Part shown: positions 45,643-54,820 of the stretch, one piece after another
Numbering within the stretch: position 1 is the stretch's first letter
How the letters are laid out: each line of letters begins with the position of its first letter
From: Peribacillus folii
Lineage (GTDB): Bacteria; Bacillota; Bacilli; Bacillales; DSM-1321
Length of the DNA: 64,000 nt
Reading direction: 5' to 3'
Assembly (NCBI RefSeq): GCF_030271255.1
Contig: NZ_JASJOM010000007.1
Span: 124,001-188,000, forward strand
Position numbers and translations under genes: made by a program
Notes under the pieces: generated by a model
What the model saw: the letters and a program-made list of their open reading frames with translations, nothing else
What the model was told of the DNA's origin: nothing
The model's database searches: none

Positions 45643-47778
45643 TTAAGATGCGATCGGATTGTTATCTCCAATGACCGCTTTTTCGAGAAGCTCGGCTACA
45701 TCATATGTTTTTACGTTTTCCTCGACTTCCTTTGCTTTCGTCCCATCCGATAGCATGGTCAAGCAGTATGGACATCCCGAGCTGATCACGGTCGGACTCA
45801 CGGCAAGCGCTTGTTCCGTACGCGCCACGTTGATGCGGTTTCCTGTTTCCTCTTCCATCCACATCAAGCCGCCTCCAGCACCGCAGCACATGCCCTTTTC
45901 ACGGTTGCGCTCCATCTCGATCAGCTTCACGCCATCGATCGATTGCAGGATTTCGCGCGGCGGGCTATATACCTCATTGTATCTTCCCAAGTAGCACGAA
46001 TCGTGGAATGTAATCGTTTCATTCACGGAATATTGAGGCACCAGCCTGCCTTCACCTACAAGCTTTGCCAGCAGCTCAGTATGGTGGTACACTTCGGCCT
46101 CCAAGCCAAAATCAGGATACTCATTTTTAAAGATGTTGTATGCATGAGGATCGATCGTCACGATCTTCGTGATTTCGTTCTTCTGGAATTCTTCGATGTT
46201 TTTCATCGCAAGCTCCTGAAATACAAACTCATTACCCAATCGACGAGGCGTATCCCCTGAGTTTTTCTCTTTATTTCCCAGAATCGCGAATTTGACGCCC
46301 GCTTCATTCATTAACTTGGCAAAGGAAAGCGCGATCTTCTGGCTTCTGTTATCATAAGAACCCATTGAACCTACCCAGAATAAATATTCGAACTCTTCAT
46401 CGGCCTTTTTCATTTCCTTCACGGTAGGCACGGTGACATCCTCCCGCAGGGTTCTCCAATCTTCCCTCTCTTTACGATTCAGTCCCCAAGGGTTTCCTTG
46501 ACGCTCGATATTTGTCATCGCACGTTGGGCATCAGGGTCGAGCCTGCCTTCGGTTAGGACCAGATAGCGGCGCATATCGATGATTTTGTCGACATGTTCA
46601 TTCATTACCGGGCATTGGTCTTCACAATTACGGCAAGTGGTGCATGCCCATAGTTCTTCTTCCGTAATGACTTCTCCAATCAGGCTCGGGCTGTAGCTTT
46701 CAGTCGCTGCCGCCGATTCCTGGGCACCCTCGCCGCTGCTGGCGAGAGCGATCTTGTTTCCATGCGTATTGCCGAACACAAAGGACGGCACCCATGGCTG
46801 CTTCGTTGTAACAGCAGCTCCTGTATTCGTTAAATGGTCACGCATCTTGATGATGATATCCATCGGTGATAGCATTTTCCCTGTCCCTGTTGCCGGACAC
46901 ATATTCGTACAGCGCCCGCATTCGACGCAGGCATAGAGGTCGACCATTTGGTATTGCGTCAAGTCCTCGATGTATTTGGAACCATAATATTGGTTGCCTT
47001 CTTTGTCCAGGATCTCTTCTTCCAAATCGACCGATTTCAATTTCCCCGGATTGTCCAGGCGATTCAGGAATACATTGATCGGACCGGCAATCAAGTGCGC
47101 ATGCTTGGATTGGGGGATGTAAACAAGGAACGATAGTATGATCAATAGGTGCATCCACCAAGCTACATAAAAAACGGCAGTCGCCGCTGATGTGCCCATC
47201 CAGCCGAATAAGAAGGCTATGCTTGATGCGACTGGCTCTGACCAGGTTGCAGCATGCTCATGCCAAATCATTCCCATTCCATTCCCCAGCAGCACGGTAA
47301 TCATGATTCCGGTAATGAATAAGACAACCAACCCTGCTTTGAAATCCCTTTTCAGGCGGACGAGCTTTTCTACATAACGGCGGTAACCCGCCCAAAGGAT
47401 TGCCACAAGAACGGTAAGCGTCACGATTTCCTGGAAGAAGGTAAAGGCAGGATAAAGCGGTCCCAATGGCAAATGCCATCCTGGCTTTAATCCTTTAATG
47501 AAAAAGTCTAGTGCGCCAAATTGCACCAAGATGAAACCATAAAATAACATCGCATGGATGATTCCGCTCTTTTTGTCTTTGAAGAGCTTCTTCTGCCCAA
47601 ACACATATACCCCTATTTTCACTAAACGATCTTTTACACGGTTATCGAATTCCACTTTTTTGCCAAGTTTTATATATGCTAAACGAGTTTTTATCAAATA
47701 GATAAATAAACCGGCTGCGTAAGCGGTTACAAGCAGAAATGCAATCAAGTTGATCCACAGTAAGCCATTCATTTCCAT
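45643..47778 (-). CDS. fadF: Fe-S/heterodisulfide-reductase-like membrane oxidoreductase FadF
   Basis: Thought to pass electrons from ETF (acyl-CoA dehydrogenases) to menaquinone. N-terminal membrane part with about six helices (~residues 1-270), then two 4Fe-4S motifs (CVECGRCTNMCP and CTTCRNCEDQCP) and two CCG-type domains (HDSCYLGRYNE, MCCGAGGG, SSGCPYCLTML). ATG 47778 (MEMNGLLW) gives 712 residues, near B. subtilis FadF (~705), with AAGGA close by. A longer frame lacks a good site. Promoter has a FadR operator. Confidence 0.9.
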   Translation of the reverse strand: MEMNGLLWINLIAFLLVTAYAAGLFIYLIKTRLAYIKLGKKVEFDNRVKDRLVKIGVYVFGQKKLFKDKKSGIIHAMLFYGFILVQFGALDFFIKGLKPGWHLPLGPLYPAFTFFQEIVTLTVLVAILWAGYRRYVEKLVRLKRDFKAGLVVLFITGIMITVLLGNGMGMIWHEHAATWSEPVASSIAFLFGWMGTSAATAVFYVAWWMHLLIILSFLVYIPQSKHAHLIAGPINVFLNRLDNPGKLKSVDLEEEILDKEGNQYYGSKYIEDLTQYQMVDLYACVECGRCTNMCPATGTGKMLSPMDIIIKMRDHLTNTGAAVTTKQPWVPSFVFGNTHGNKIALASSGEGAQESAAATESYSPSLIGEVITEEELWACTTCRNCEDQCPVMNEHVDKIIDMRRYLVLTEGRLDPDAQRAMTNIERQGNPWGLNRKEREDWRTLREDVTVPTVKEMKKADEEFEYLFWVGSMGSYDNRSQKIALSFAKLMNEAGVKFAILGNKEKNSGDTPRRLGNEFVFQELAMKNIEEFQKNEITKIVTIDPHAYNIFKNEYPDFGLEAEVYHHTELLAKLVGEGRLVPQYSVNETITFHDSCYLGRYNEVYSPPREILQSIDGVKLIEMERNREKGMCCGAGGGLMWMEEETGNRINVARTEQALAVSPTVISSGCPYCLTMLSDGTKAKEVEENVKTYDVAELLEKAVIGDNNPIAS

Positions 47779-47872
47779 GCAGTCCTTCCCCCTCTTCATA
47801 AATGGTAAAATGCCAAGCAACCATTTTAATAAAATAGAAAATTTGGCATTTTTCTGAAATTTGATTACCTCC

Positions 47873-47900
47873 ATTATATAATGAATGAGCATTCAGTCAA
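47873..47900 (-). promoter_or_regulatory. SigA promoter of fadF
   Basis: Minus-strand TTGACT, 16 nt, TATAAT, ~90 nt upstream of fadF. The spacer is filled by the FadR-like box. Confidence 0.7.
47882..47899. promoter_or_regulatory. FadR-like operator in the fadF promoter spacer
   Basis: TGAATGAGCATTCAGTCA matches TGAATGAMTAVTCATTCA at 14 of 18 positions and overlaps the -35 and spacer. fadF belongs to the FadR regulon in B. subtilis, so context supports it. Confidence 0.7.
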
Positions 47901-48071
47901 CTTTTTTCTTCATAAAAAATAGGAATTTGCACTCTCCTTAAGTATAGTTCGACAATTCTGTCTATTTCACCTTCCCTCTCATAAAAAAAGCTTGTTCCCT
48001 GCCTGAGGTTTGACGGTTACTTACAGGTAATTTGAGCCAAACTAAACTGAAATGATGTAGGGGGGATTTTT

Positions 48072-49274
48072 TTGAAGATACTCACGACGCTTGCCTCCAT
48101 TCTCTTATTGATCTTCACATGGTGCTTGATTGATTTAAGGCTGGGGCATAAGCGTTTTATGAAGCAGGCAGCCAACATTAAATATCCGCCTCGAAGCAGC
48201 AACATGACCGTGTTCACGTCAGGTAAAACCCTGTTTGACGATTATATGGATGAAATCAGGCGCGCCCAGGACTCCGTCCATATCCTGTTTTATATCGTGA
48301 AAAATGATCAATTCAGTAAGGACTTTTTAAAGCTGCTGCAAACAAAAGCGGAAGCGGGCGTGGAGGTAAGGCTTTTAGCCGATTGGGTCGGAAGCAAAAA
48401 AATATCACGGACAACCATCCAGCAGCTAAGAAAAAGCGGTGTTCATTTTTCTTTCAGCTTTAAACCGAAGCTCCCCTTCCTTTTTTATACGATACAAAAA
48501 AGGAATCATCGGAAAATCACGGTGATCGATGGGAAAATCGGCTATCTTGGCGGCTTTAATATCGGCAGGGAATATATAGATCAGGGGGCAAAATTGAATC
48601 CTTGGCGTGATTACCATTTGAAGATGACCGGTGAAGGGGTGCAGGATCTCCAGGAAGTCTTTCTCTTGGACTGGTACCATGATACGAATGAGGATTATCG
48701 GGGAACGCCTGCCTATTTTCCTACACTGATGCCCGGTTTCCAGGCAAATCAGGTTATCGTCACGAACGGCTGTGACCTAGAACAGACCTTGATCGGGTTG
48801 ATTCGGCAGGCCAAAGAAAAAATCATCATCGGCACGCCATACTTCATTCCAAGCAAATCTTTGTTCCACGAACTAAGGGAGGCCCTTTCACGGAATGTTT
48901 CAGTGACGGTCATCGTTCCCGAAAATTCCGATCATGCACTCGTAAAAGAGGCTTCATTTCCCTATTTCCGGGTATTGTTAAAAGAAGGAGCCGCCATTAT
49001 GCAATTCCAGAGAGGGTTCTACCATTCTAAAGTGATACTGATTGATGATACAATCTGTGACATCGGTACGGCAAACTTTGATAAACGAAGTTGTTTTTTA
49101 AATGGGGAAATCAACTGTTTGATTTATGACCGGGCATTTATTGAAGATGTGGAAAAGGAATTGGCAGTGGATGTTGCTGAATCGAAGCTAATGAACGGGG
49201 ACAAGCTTTCTTCCATGAATGTTGTTCGTGCAGCAAAAGAATCGCTGGCTTCCATCCTTTCTCCTTTTCTGTAA
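48072..49274 (+). CDS. ywjE: Phospholipase D/cardiolipin synthase family protein (YwjE)
   Basis: A 400-residue cardiolipin-synthase-like enzyme. One N-terminal transmembrane helix, then two HKD motifs: HRKITVIDGKIGYLGGFN (~residues 140-158) and HSKVILIDDTICDIGTANFD (~317-336). Start is TTG 48072 after AGGGGGG. 22 nt before uvsE, so probably one operon, as ywjE-ywjD in B. subtilis. Divergent from fadF. Confidence 0.92.
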   Translation: MKILTTLASILLLIFTWCLIDLRLGHKRFMKQAANIKYPPRSSNMTVFTSGKTLFDDYMDEIRRAQDSVHILFYIVKNDQFSKDFLKLLQTKAEAGVEVRLLADWVGSKKISRTTIQQLRKSGVHFSFSFKPKLPFLFYTIQKRNHRKITVIDGKIGYLGGFNIGREYIDQGAKLNPWRDYHLKMTGEGVQDLQEVFLLDWYHDTNEDYRGTPAYFPTLMPGFQANQVIVTNGCDLEQTLIGLIRQAKEKIIIGTPYFIPSKSLFHELREALSRNVSVTVIVPENSDHALVKEASFPYFRVLLKEGAAIMQFQRGFYHSKVILIDDTICDIGTANFDKRSCFLNGEINCLIYDRAFIEDVEKELAVDVAESKLMNGDKLSSMNVVRAAKESLASILSPFL

Positions 49275-49296
49275 CATCGATTAAGGAGAAATCAAA

Positions 49297-50250
49297 ATGA
49301 AAATAAGATTTGGGTTTGTATCCAATGCAACCTGTTTATGGGAGGCATCACCAGCGAAGACGGTTACGTTCAAGCGTTATAGCGAACTAGGTCCGGAAGC
49401 GGGAATGGACCGGCTCTTGAGTGTGACAAGGCAAAACATTGAAAATACCTTAAGGGTGCTTCAATATAACACGGCTCACCAAATAGAAGTCTACCGGATG
49501 TCCAGCTCAATTGTTCCTTTAGCCACGCATCCAGACGTGGAATGGGATTTCGTCACTCCATTCAAAAAGGAGTGGAAGCAGCTTGGCGAATGGGTTACCG
49601 ATCATAAGATGCGGGTGAGCTTTCATCCCAACCAGTTTACGCTATTCACGAGCCCCAAACCAGGGATTACACACAATGCCGTAAAAGATATGGAGTTCCA
49701 TTACAACATGTTCGATGCAATGGGAATCGCGGACTCTTCATTCATCAATATCCATGTCGGCGGGGCTTACGGTGATAAGGATTCAGCGTTAATAAGGGTA
49801 CATGATAATCTAAAGCTGCTTCCAGAGCACGTCAAAGCCAGGATGACCTTTGAGAATGACGATAAAACCTATACAGCATCAGAAACGCTATGTGTTTGCA
49901 AAAAGGAGGGCATCCCGCTTGTATTCGATTATCACCACCATCTGGCAAACCTGTCAGATGAGCCGCTTGATGAGCTGCTTACCGAGGTGTTCACGACTTG
50001 GATCAATGCCGGAGCGGTTCCAAAAATCCATATTTCTTCTCCGAAATCACCGGGTGAATTTCGCTCGCATGCCGATTATATCGATATGGAATTCATCATG
50101 CCCCTGTTCAAAGCACTCAGGGAGCTTAGGCAAGATGTCGATTTCATGATTGAAGCCAAGATGAAGGATCGAGCCATGCTGCAGCTTATTGATGATTTGG
50201 CTAAGGTGCGCGGTGTAAAAAGGGTGAGCGGCGGTTCCGTCGAATGCTGA
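49297..50250 (+). CDS. uvsE: UV DNA damage endonuclease UvsE/UVDE
   Basis: Cuts 5' of UV photoproducts and other lesions to start excision repair. TIM-barrel metal enzyme of 317 residues, start MKIRFGFVSNATCLWEA. Metal-ligand motifs visible: MRVSFHPNQFTLFTSP, FENDDKTYTASE and VFDYHHH. In B. subtilis the orthologue (ywjD) is sporulation-linked. ATG follows AAGGAG. A shared terminator follows against argS. Confidence 0.93.
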   Translation: MKIRFGFVSNATCLWEASPAKTVTFKRYSELGPEAGMDRLLSVTRQNIENTLRVLQYNTAHQIEVYRMSSSIVPLATHPDVEWDFVTPFKKEWKQLGEWVTDHKMRVSFHPNQFTLFTSPKPGITHNAVKDMEFHYNMFDAMGIADSSFINIHVGGAYGDKDSALIRVHDNLKLLPEHVKARMTFENDDKTYTASETLCVCKKEGIPLVFDYHHHLANLSDEPLDELLTEVFTTWINAGAVPKIHISSPKSPGEFRSHADYIDMEFIMPLFKALRELRQDVDFMIEAKMKDRAMLQLIDDLAKVRGVKRVSGGSVEC

Positions 50251-50259
50251 TGACAAAAA

Positions 50260-50287
50260 AGCGGCTGTTTCCTTGGAAACAGCCGCT
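50260..50287. terminator. Bidirectional terminator between uvsE and argS
   Basis: Perfect 13-bp stem AGCGGCTGTTTCC/GGAAACAGCCGCT. AAAAAA on its left provides a T-run for argS transcripts. Confidence 0.88.
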
Positions 50288-50295
50288 TTCACTGA

Positions 50296-51966
50296 TTACA
50301 TTTTTTCCGGTGCTGAAACGCCGATTAGTTCCAACGCGTTCCTTAGAGTGATTTGGACGGATTTGACCAGTCCAAGACGTGCCTGACTTCTTTCCATCTT
50401 CTCGACATCGAGGACCTTATCCGCGTTGTAGAAGCTATGGAATGTAGAAGCTAGGTCGAAGATATAATTCGTCATGCGATGAGGCATCCGTTTTTCGGCT
50501 GCTTCAGCAATCGCCTGCGGAAACTCGCCCAGTTTCTTCAACAGCTCGACTTCTTTTTCCGTGGAAAGGGCCGAGAAGTCCGTGATTCCTTCATAGCTGA
50601 CTCCTTGCTCCACACCTTGGCGCAAAATACTTGAAATGCGCGCATGTGCATATTGGGCATAGTAGACAGGGTTATCATTGGATTGTGACACGGCAAGATC
50701 CAAGTCGAAGTCCATATGCGTATCGGCGCTTCTCATCGCAAAGAAATAACGTGTGGCATCAAGGCCAACCTCATCGATAAGATCACGCATCGTGACGGCT
50801 TTACCGGTACGCTTGCTCATTTTCATCTTCTCGCCATCTTTGTACAGATGTACAAGCTGGATGATTTCCACTTCAAGCTGCTCGCGTTTGTAGCCTAATG
50901 CTTCGATTGCCGCTTTCATGCGCGGGATATAACCATGGTGGTCAGCACCCCATATATTGATCAATGTATCGAAGCCGCGCTCCAGTTTATTACGGTGATA
51001 GGCGATATCAGGTGTCAAGTAAGTGTAAGAACCATCTTGTTTGATGAGTACGCGGTCCTTATCATCACCCAATTCGGTTGAACGGAACCACGTTGCCCCA
51101 TCTTGCTCATAAACATGGCCCCTCTCCCTCAATACATTGAGGGCTTCATCGATCTTGCCATCTTGATAAAGCGAAGTCTCGGAGTACCATACATCGAATC
51201 CGACACGGAAATTACCTAAGTCCGTTTTCAGTTTTTCCATCTCGCATTTCAACCCGTATTCACGGAAGAAATCAAAACGCTCTTTTTCATCGGCGTTTAC
51301 ATATTTATCGCCATATTCGTCGGCAAGCTTTTTACCGAAGCCCTTGATATCTTCCCCGTGATAACCGCCCTCCGGCATTTCCTTTTCAAGACCGAGTGCC
51401 TGAAAATAGCGTGCTTCTATCGAAAACGCCAAATTATTGATTTGGTTGCCTGCATCATTGATATAATATTCACGTGAAACATCATAGCCTGCTTTGGAAA
51501 GGACATTACATAATGTATCGCCTACTGCCGCACCGCGCGCATGACCAAGGTGAAGGTCACCTGTCGGGTTTGCGGAAACGAATTCCACTTGGATCTTCTC
51601 GCCTTTTCCAAAATCGCTTTCCCCATATGCTTCTTTGGCTTTTAAAATGGCAGGAATCAATTCCGTCAAATATGAATTATCCATATAGAAGTTGATGAAG
51701 CCTGGCCCTGCAATTTCAATCTTTTCAATCGATGCCTTTGAGTTGTCGAAGTTCTCAATGATCGCTTCCGCAATCATCTTCGGTGCTTTCTTGGCAATTT
51801 TCGTTAATTGCATCGCCATATTCGTCGAATAATCTCCATGCGACTTATCTCTTGGCAGTTCCAATACTACATTCGGGATCTGTTCTTCCGCTGCCAGGCC
51901 CGCTTTGATGACGGCAGCTTTGATTTCCTCTTTCAGCTTTTCCTGTACTTCATTAACTATGTTCAT
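50296..51966 (-). CDS. argS: Arginyl-tRNA synthetase
   Basis: Charges tRNA-Arg. Class I motifs: HIGH-type in [16 protein letters not shown] and KMSK in [13 protein letters not shown]-terminal Arg-tRNA domain (residues ~1-85) and C-terminal anticodon-binding domain (DALR, ~440-556). 556 residues. Starts 3 nt after the ywiB stop, with AGGAGG inside the end of ywiB, so the pair is coupled. Confidence 0.98.
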   Translation of the reverse strand: MNIVNEVQEKLKEEIKAAVIKAGLAAEEQIPNVVLELPRDKSHGDYSTNMAMQLTKIAKKAPKMIAEAIIENFDNSKASIEKIEIAGPGFINFYMDNSYLTELIPAILKAKEAYGESDFGKGEKIQVEFVSANPTGDLHLGHARGAAVGDTLCNVLSKAGYDVSREYYINDAGNQINNLAFSIEARYFQALGLEKEMPEGGYHGEDIKGFGKKLADEYGDKYVNADEKERFDFFREYGLKCEMEKLKTDLGNFRVGFDVWYSETSLYQDGKIDEALNVLRERGHVYEQDGATWFRSTELGDDKDRVLIKQDGSYTYLTPDIAYHRNKLERGFDTLINIWGADHHGYIPRMKAAIEALGYKREQLEVEIIQLVHLYKDGEKMKMSKRTGKAVTMRDLIDEVGLDATRYFFAMRSADTHMDFDLDLAVSQSNDNPVYYAQYAHARISSILRQGVEQGVSYEGITDFSALSTEKEVELLKKLGEFPQAIAEAAEKRMPHRMTNYIFDLASTFHSFYNADKVLDVEKMERSQARLGLVKSVQITLRNALELIGVSAPEKM

Positions 51967-51969
51967 GTG

Positions 51970-52410
51970 CTATGCTTCCTCCTTGTAGGAAATCGTCATT
52001 TCATATTGACCGGGTTCGCTTCCCTGCATATGTAATGTATATTTAAGGACAAGCTTCCCTTGTTTGGCCTGCTCATCCCATTGGTGATCAATTTTTTTCG
52101 TCGTCGTCTGTAACCCTAACCTGCCATATATACTTTCATAATGTCCATTTGTCGCTCCCTGCAAGCGGAAAAGCTGCCTCATTTTAATGGCGCCATTTCG
52201 CAGCAGGATCGTTTCGTCCATCTTATGCTTGATGGTCGTTTGTATTTGACCAGCTTCATTTTCCTCTTTATATTGCAAATACAAATCGGCACCCTTGTAC
52301 ATTTTTGTACCGAATGTAACCATTTCATACGTTTCCGTATTAGAGCCATGCTTGATTTTCGTTTGCAAGGTCACTTTAATCGCTTGCTTATCTATATCAT
52401 GAAGAGTCAA
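51970..52410 (-). CDS. ywiB: DUF1934 family protein (YwiB)
   Basis: A 146-residue beta-rich protein of unknown function, lipocalin-like barrel by family. The pattern of repeating short strands (YEMVTFGTKMYKGADLYLQY, TTIKHKMDETILLRNGAIKMRQLF) fits. Start is probably TTG 52410 with AAGGA nine bases upstream. Conserved next to argS in Bacillaceae. No signal peptide. Confidence 0.82.
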   Translation of the reverse strand: MTLHDIDKQAIKVTLQTKIKHGSNTETYEMVTFGTKMYKGADLYLQYKEENEAGQIQTTIKHKMDETILLRNGAIKMRQLFRLQGATNGHYESIYGRLGLQTTTKKIDHQWDEQAKQGKLVLKYTLHMQGSEPGQYEMTISYKEEA

Positions 52411-52823
52411 CTCTACACTTCCTTCATCGCTTCGTCCTTAACTTCATAAGTATAAATATTCTTCAAGGAAGTTTCAACTTGCATCGGAAAATAAAGTGCA
52501 ATTCCAGAAAACGGGAGGGAGGAATTTCCTGAAAAGTGATTTACTCTCGTGAAACATTCACTTTATGTATGGGGAATTTATCCTTTTTAGTAGAAATTCT
52601 AAAAAATCTAAAAGCAATCGGATTTTCACTTAGGTTCCATTGCCCTGGATTTCCTTCACCAACCCTTGATACGGAATTCGTATAGCGGCATGAAACGAAT
52701 AATGGACAATCCTGCAAAATTGGTATCGGCACGCTATATTTTTTCATGCATGCACAGTTTCGTGCAAACAGGCTTCGGTCAAATTCAGCTACTTCCCACC
52801 AAGCTGTTTTGCTTCATATAAAC

Positions 52824-52879
52824 AAAAGTACCCTACAGGATAGACTTTTTTGAAAGGGCCTATTCCATAGAGTACTTTT
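52824..52879 (-). terminator. Long hairpin after speB
   Basis: Outer stem AAAAGTAC/GTACTTTT with imperfect inner pairing, followed on the minus strand by TTTTG. It is related in sequence to the hairpin at 58612 (GTACCCT(A/G)CAGGAT shared). The 484-nt gap 52411-52894 holds only this and a 68-codon frame (52541-52747) without a ribosome-binding site. Confidence 0.65.
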
Positions 52880-52894
52880 ATGAATGTCAGGTGC

Positions 52895-53773
52895 TTAGCC
52901 TTTTTGAACCCAGCCTAAGATCATTTCGCGGATCAGCTTGCTTGCTGTGTTCGCTGTTTGCTCGGATGGATCATAAATCGGTGCCACTTCCACTAAATCA
53001 CAGCCGACGACATTGATTTCCGAGCGAGCTATCTCATGTATTGAAGCCAGAAGCTCTTTTGATGTGATGCCGCCGCAATCTACCGTGCCCGTTCCCGGCG
53101 CATGTGCAGGGTCGAGGACATCGATGTCGATCGTTACATAGACAGGACGCCCTGCCAACTGTGGCAATATTTCTTTCAGCGGCTCCAGAACCTCGAATTT
53201 AGAGATGTGCATGCCATTTTCCTTTGCCCATTGGAACTCTTCTTTCAAACCGGAGCGAATGCCGAATGAGTATACATTCTTCGGACCGATAAGCTCTGCG
53301 GATTTACGGATGATCGAGGCGTGGGAAAGCGGTTCCCCCTCATAATCCTCACGTAAATCGGTGTGGGCATCCATATGGATGATGGCCATGTCGGGATATT
53401 TTTTGTACATGGCTTTTATGACAGGCCAAGTGACAAGATGCTCCCCGCCCATTCCCAATGGGAATTTACCGGCATCCAAGACGCCGTCGACAAACTTTTC
53501 AATCATATCGATGCTGCGCTGCGGATTGCCGAACGGCAGGGGAATATCGCCTGCATCGTAGAATTTAACTTCTTCTAGTTCACGATCCAGGTATGGGCTG
53601 TACTCCTCCAAACCGATCGAAACTTCGCGGATCCTGGTCGGGCCAAAACGGGAACCAGGACGGAAGCTTACTGTCCAGTCCATTGGCATGCCGTATAGTA
53701 CGGCTTCCGATTCCTCGAAATCAGGATGGCTTTTAATGAATACATTGCCTGAATAGGCTTCATCGAATCTCAT
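52895..53773 (-). CDS. speB: Agmatinase
   Basis: Hydrolyses agmatine to putrescine and urea. Two-manganese ureohydrolase motifs: GMGGEHLVTW, IIHMDAHTDLR and VTIDIDVLDPAHAPGTGT. 292 residues. 13 nt downstream of speE with AAGGGGG before the ATG, so the two polyamine genes form an operon as in B. subtilis. Confidence 0.97.
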   Translation of the reverse strand: MRFDEAYSGNVFIKSHPDFEESEAVLYGMPMDWTVSFRPGSRFGPTRIREVSIGLEEYSPYLDRELEEVKFYDAGDIPLPFGNPQRSIDMIEKFVDGVLDAGKFPLGMGGEHLVTWPVIKAMYKKYPDMAIIHMDAHTDLREDYEGEPLSHASIIRKSAELIGPKNVYSFGIRSGLKEEFQWAKENGMHISKFEVLEPLKEILPQLAGRPVYVTIDIDVLDPAHAPGTGTVDCGGITSKELLASIHEIARSEINVVGCDLVEVAPIYDPSEQTANTASKLIREMILGWVQKG

Positions 53774-53786
53774 GGTCCAGGCCCCC

Positions 53787-54614
53787 TTATTTCACTAAAT
53801 CTTGAACGAATTTAGGCAGAACGAAAGCTGCTTGATGAAGTTCTTTTGTATAATATTTCGTTTCGATTTCATGGAAGCGTTCTTCCGCCACTTCCAATGG
53901 ATTATATTTTTTCGATCCGATCGTAAACGCCCAAAGGCCGCTCGGATACGTCGGGATATTCGCTAAGTAAAGGCTAGTGATCGGGAATATTTCTTTCACA
54001 TCACGTTGTACATCACGGATTAGATCCGCCTTGAACCAAGGATTATCGGATTGTGCCACAAAAATCCCATCTTCTTTCAACGCTTTGGAAATTCCCGCGT
54101 AAAAACCTTTCGTGAACAAGTTGACAGCAGGTCCGACTGGTTCGGTCGAATCAACCATGATCACGTCATATTCATTTTCACTTTTGGCGATGTGCATGAA
54201 GCCATCCCCCACTTGGACGTCCACACGTGGATCTTCTAGCATGCCGGCAATCTCAGGCAAGAATTTCTTCGAGTATTCGATCACTTTTCCATCGATGTCC
54301 ACTAAAGTCGCTTTTTTTACGCTTGGGTGTTTAAGGATCTCGCGGATGACTCCTCCATCCCCTCCGCCTACAACCAAGACGTTCTCTGGATTGGGATGGG
54401 TGAATAAAGGAACATGGGCTACCATTTCATGGTAAACGAATTCATCACGCTGTGAAGTCATGACCATGTCATCCAGCAATAGCATATTGCCCCACTCTTC
54501 CGTTTCAATCATATCCAGCTTTTGAAACTCAGTTTGCTCCGTATGTAAGGTACGATTCACTTTCATCGTAATGCCAAAATTCTCTGTTTGTTTTTCAGTA
54601 AACCAAATGCTCAT
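53787..54614 (-). CDS. speE: Spermidine synthase
   Basis: Transfers aminopropyl from decarboxylated SAM to putrescine. SAM-type motif [18 protein letters not shown], catalytic Asp in [13 protein letters not shown], and [16 protein letters not shown]. 275 residues; start follows AAGGAG. Divergent from pbpG. Confidence 0.97.
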   Translation of the reverse strand: MSIWFTEKQTENFGITMKVNRTLHTEQTEFQKLDMIETEEWGNMLLLDDMVMTSQRDEFVYHEMVAHVPLFTHPNPENVLVVGGGDGGVIREILKHPSVKKATLVDIDGKVIEYSKKFLPEIAGMLEDPRVDVQVGDGFMHIAKSENEYDVIMVDSTEPVGPAVNLFTKGFYAGISKALKEDGIFVAQSDNPWFKADLIRDVQRDVKEIFPITSLYLANIPTYPSGLWAFTIGSKKYNPLEVAEERFHEIETKYYTKELHQAAFVLPKFVQDLVK

Positions 54615-54820
54615 TTATTAACTCTCCTTTTCCATTTCATATTGTCAGTCACCTAATAGGTTCCCCAAATTCGGTATAGTCATTAGCTAGAAAAATTATA
54701 GACGAATCTAGCAGAATTGCAAGATAAATTTCCTAATTGGCTTTCTTATGTTTAAAAAATTCTTTTTTTTCCATAATAGTAATAGATACTAAATTTTTCC
54801 TGATAAGAGAGGTGAAAGCA

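Noticed and set aside
52541-52747. 68-codon minus-strand frame in the ywiB-speB gap
   Set aside because: No ribosome-binding site upstream of the ATG, no recognisable family, and it lies alone in an AT-rich gap; left out rather than called as a gene.
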